From the NCBI GenBank assembly GCA_902787065.1, contig CADAFA010000047.1:1-6815 (forward strand): 6,815 bases of DNA, read 5' to 3'. This document shows positions 5,719 to 6,815 of this stretch, in pieces. Numbering within the stretch: the first letter of the stretch is position 1; the number at the start of each line of letters is the position of its first letter. A program made the position numbers and the translations under genes. This DNA is from an uncultured Elusimicrobium sp. (GTDB taxonomy: Bacteria > Elusimicrobiota > Elusimicrobia > Elusimicrobiales > Elusimicrobiaceae). The notes beneath the pieces were generated by a model. It saw nothing but the letters and a program-made list of their open reading frames with translations, was not told the origin of the DNA and searched no databases.

Positions 5719-6815
5719 ATGAGAAAAAGTGCTTGGTTTTTTATACCTTCCGCTTATTTTATGGAAGGCCTTCCTTACGGCGTAATAAATATATTGTCTG
5801 CAATTATTTATACACGTTTAAACATTCCTAATGATGTTTTTATTTTTTGGACTTCCTGGCTTTATTTGCCGTGGGTATTAAAAATGTTTTGGGCCCCTTT
5901 GGTGGAAGGCAACAGCACAAAGCGCCGTTGGGTAATAACCATGCAGTATGCTTTATCTTTATGTTTCTTATTTCTAGCTTTGACTTTACAAACAAGTAGT
6001 TTTTTTATAGCATCAGTATGTGGTTTTTTTGTAGGGTCCTTTTTATCTGCAACGCATGATATTGCCTTAGACGGTTTTTATCTGCTGGCTTTAACTGATA
6101 GAGATCAAGCTTATTTTGTAGGGTGGCGTACTGTTTTTTATAGATTTTCCCTAATTTTTATCAGCGGGCCCTTGGTAGTTTTTGCAGGGAAATTGGAAAC
6201 GCGCTTTTCCGACATTGCATTTGCTTGGACTGTTATTTTAGCAACTGTGGCAATTTTTTCTGCTATACTTGCAGCTTACCATAATTTCATTTTACCTAAA
6301 CCGGCGGAAGATAAGCCGCAAATAACCGAAAAGAAAGGTTTAGCGTTTTACGGTGATATTTTTAAAAAATATTTTACTCAAAAACAAATTGTATATATTT
6401 TATTGTTTATCTTTTTATACCGTTTCGGTGATGCGTGTTTGGAAAAAGTGGTTGTACCCTTTTTATTACAGCCTTTGGATAAAGGCGGGCTTGCTTTGCC
6501 GACGGAAACTTACGGTTGGATAAAAGGTACACTTGGCCTTATTGCTATAATTTGCGGGAACATTTTTGGCGGTTGGGTACTCTCAAAATTCGGCTTTAGG
6601 AAATGCCTTATTGCTTTTGCTTTATTTTTGGTTTTGCCAAATTTCTTTTATGCCTATATGGCCTATTTCCATCCTACTTTAAGTACAATTACCGTTTTGC
6701 TTATAATAGAAAATTTCGGTAATGGGCTTGCTATGATGGCTTTTAGCGTTTTCATTATGTATGTGTCAGATGGAGAGTATAAAACCTCTTTTTATGCGAT
6801 ATCTACAGGCCTTAT
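5719..6815 (+). CDS. AmpG-like major facilitator permease (partial, 3' end outside the window)
   Basis: Inner-membrane transporter of the AmpG-type branch of the major facilitator superfamily. E. coli AmpG imports anhydro-muropeptides for cell-wall recycling; whether this relative has the same substrate is an inference. 365 codons are visible, about nine or ten of the usual twelve membrane helices. Family landmarks match AmpG in order: YFMEGLPYGV (13-22) in helix 1, KMFWAPLVEG then KRRW (55-71) in loop 2-3, SATHDIALDGFYLLAL (110-125) where AmpG has SASQDIVFDAW, a YR pair at 141-142, a cytoplasmic loop at 192-222, LYRFGDACLEKVVVPFLL (233-250) against AmpG's LYKLGDA, KGTLGLIAIICGNIFGG (269-285) against KTLGLLATIVGALYGG, and ENFGNGLAMMAF (331-342) against ENLCGGMG. 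The start at 5719 has no SD, and neither does the next in-frame ATG at 5761, which would cut into helix 1. A -10 box just upstream suggests leaderless expression. It may also be read through from the upstream gene. Confidence 0.88.
   Translation, partial: MRKSAWFFIPSAYFMEGLPYGVINILSAIIYTRLNIPNDVFIFWTSWLYLPWVLKMFWAPLVEGNSTKRRWVITMQYALSLCFLFLALTLQTSSFFIASVCGFFVGSFLSATHDIALDGFYLLALTDRDQAYFVGWRTVFYRFSLIFISGPLVVFAGKLETRFSDIAFAWTVILATVAIFSAILAAYHNFILPKPAEDKPQITEKKGLAFYGDIFKKYFTQKQIVYILLFIFLYRFGDACLEKVVVPFLLQPLDKGGLALPTETYGWIKGTLGLIAIICGNIFGGWVLSKFGFRKCLIAFALFLVLPNFFYAYMAYFHPTLSTITVLLIIENFGNGLAMMAFSVFIMYVSDGEYKTSFYAISTGL

Noticed and set aside
1..6815. Defence island, CRISPR array, transposon or phage module
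   Set aside because: No direct-repeat array, transposase, integrase, nuclease or phage gene was seen on either strand; recognisable genes are ordinary metabolism and transport.

Overview
This is a low-GC bacterial window holding five or six genes and one broken junction. All intact genes are on the + strand. Signal peptides and an AmpG-type permease fit a bacterium that recycles its wall and is probably Gram-negative. The compact, AT-rich style made me think of Elusimicrobiota, but that is only an impression and no marker gene here fixes the phylum.

Left edge (1-654): a minus-strand fragment holds the C-terminal half of a GNAT acetyltransferase. It stops abruptly near position 200, where a plus-strand reading frame takes over. 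That frame is a 5'-truncated copy of the next gene downstream. Both pieces lack their 5' ends. By hand count GC falls from about 43% (1-200) to about 24% (201-400). This is a rearrangement scar or an assembly misjoin.

Positions 655-1573: a complete small secreted protein of unknown function, homologous to the truncated copy. It has a textbook sigma70 promoter (TTGAAA-17-TATAAT), a Shine-Dalgarno (SD) site, a signal peptide and an intrinsic terminator.

Positions 1574-3966: the glycolytic pair. gap (glyceraldehyde-3-phosphate dehydrogenase) is followed by pgk (phosphoglycerate kinase), the enzymes of consecutive steps. A perfect 10-bp inverted repeat lies just upstream of the gap promoter. A strong intrinsic terminator sits between gap and pgk, only 14 bases before the pgk start, so pgk probably depends on read-through or on a promoter I could not identify.

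Positions 3967-6815: a terminator closes pgk. A good promoter then drives a 517-residue exported protein of unknown family with two internal hydrophobic segments and a lysine-rich tail. The window ends inside an AmpG-like major facilitator permease (365 codons visible). Its start codon lies six bases after a consensus -10 box and has no SD, which suggests a leaderless mRNA.

I found no tRNA, rRNA, CRISPR array, transposase or recognisable defence system. The least explained items are the two secreted-protein families and the junction near position 200.
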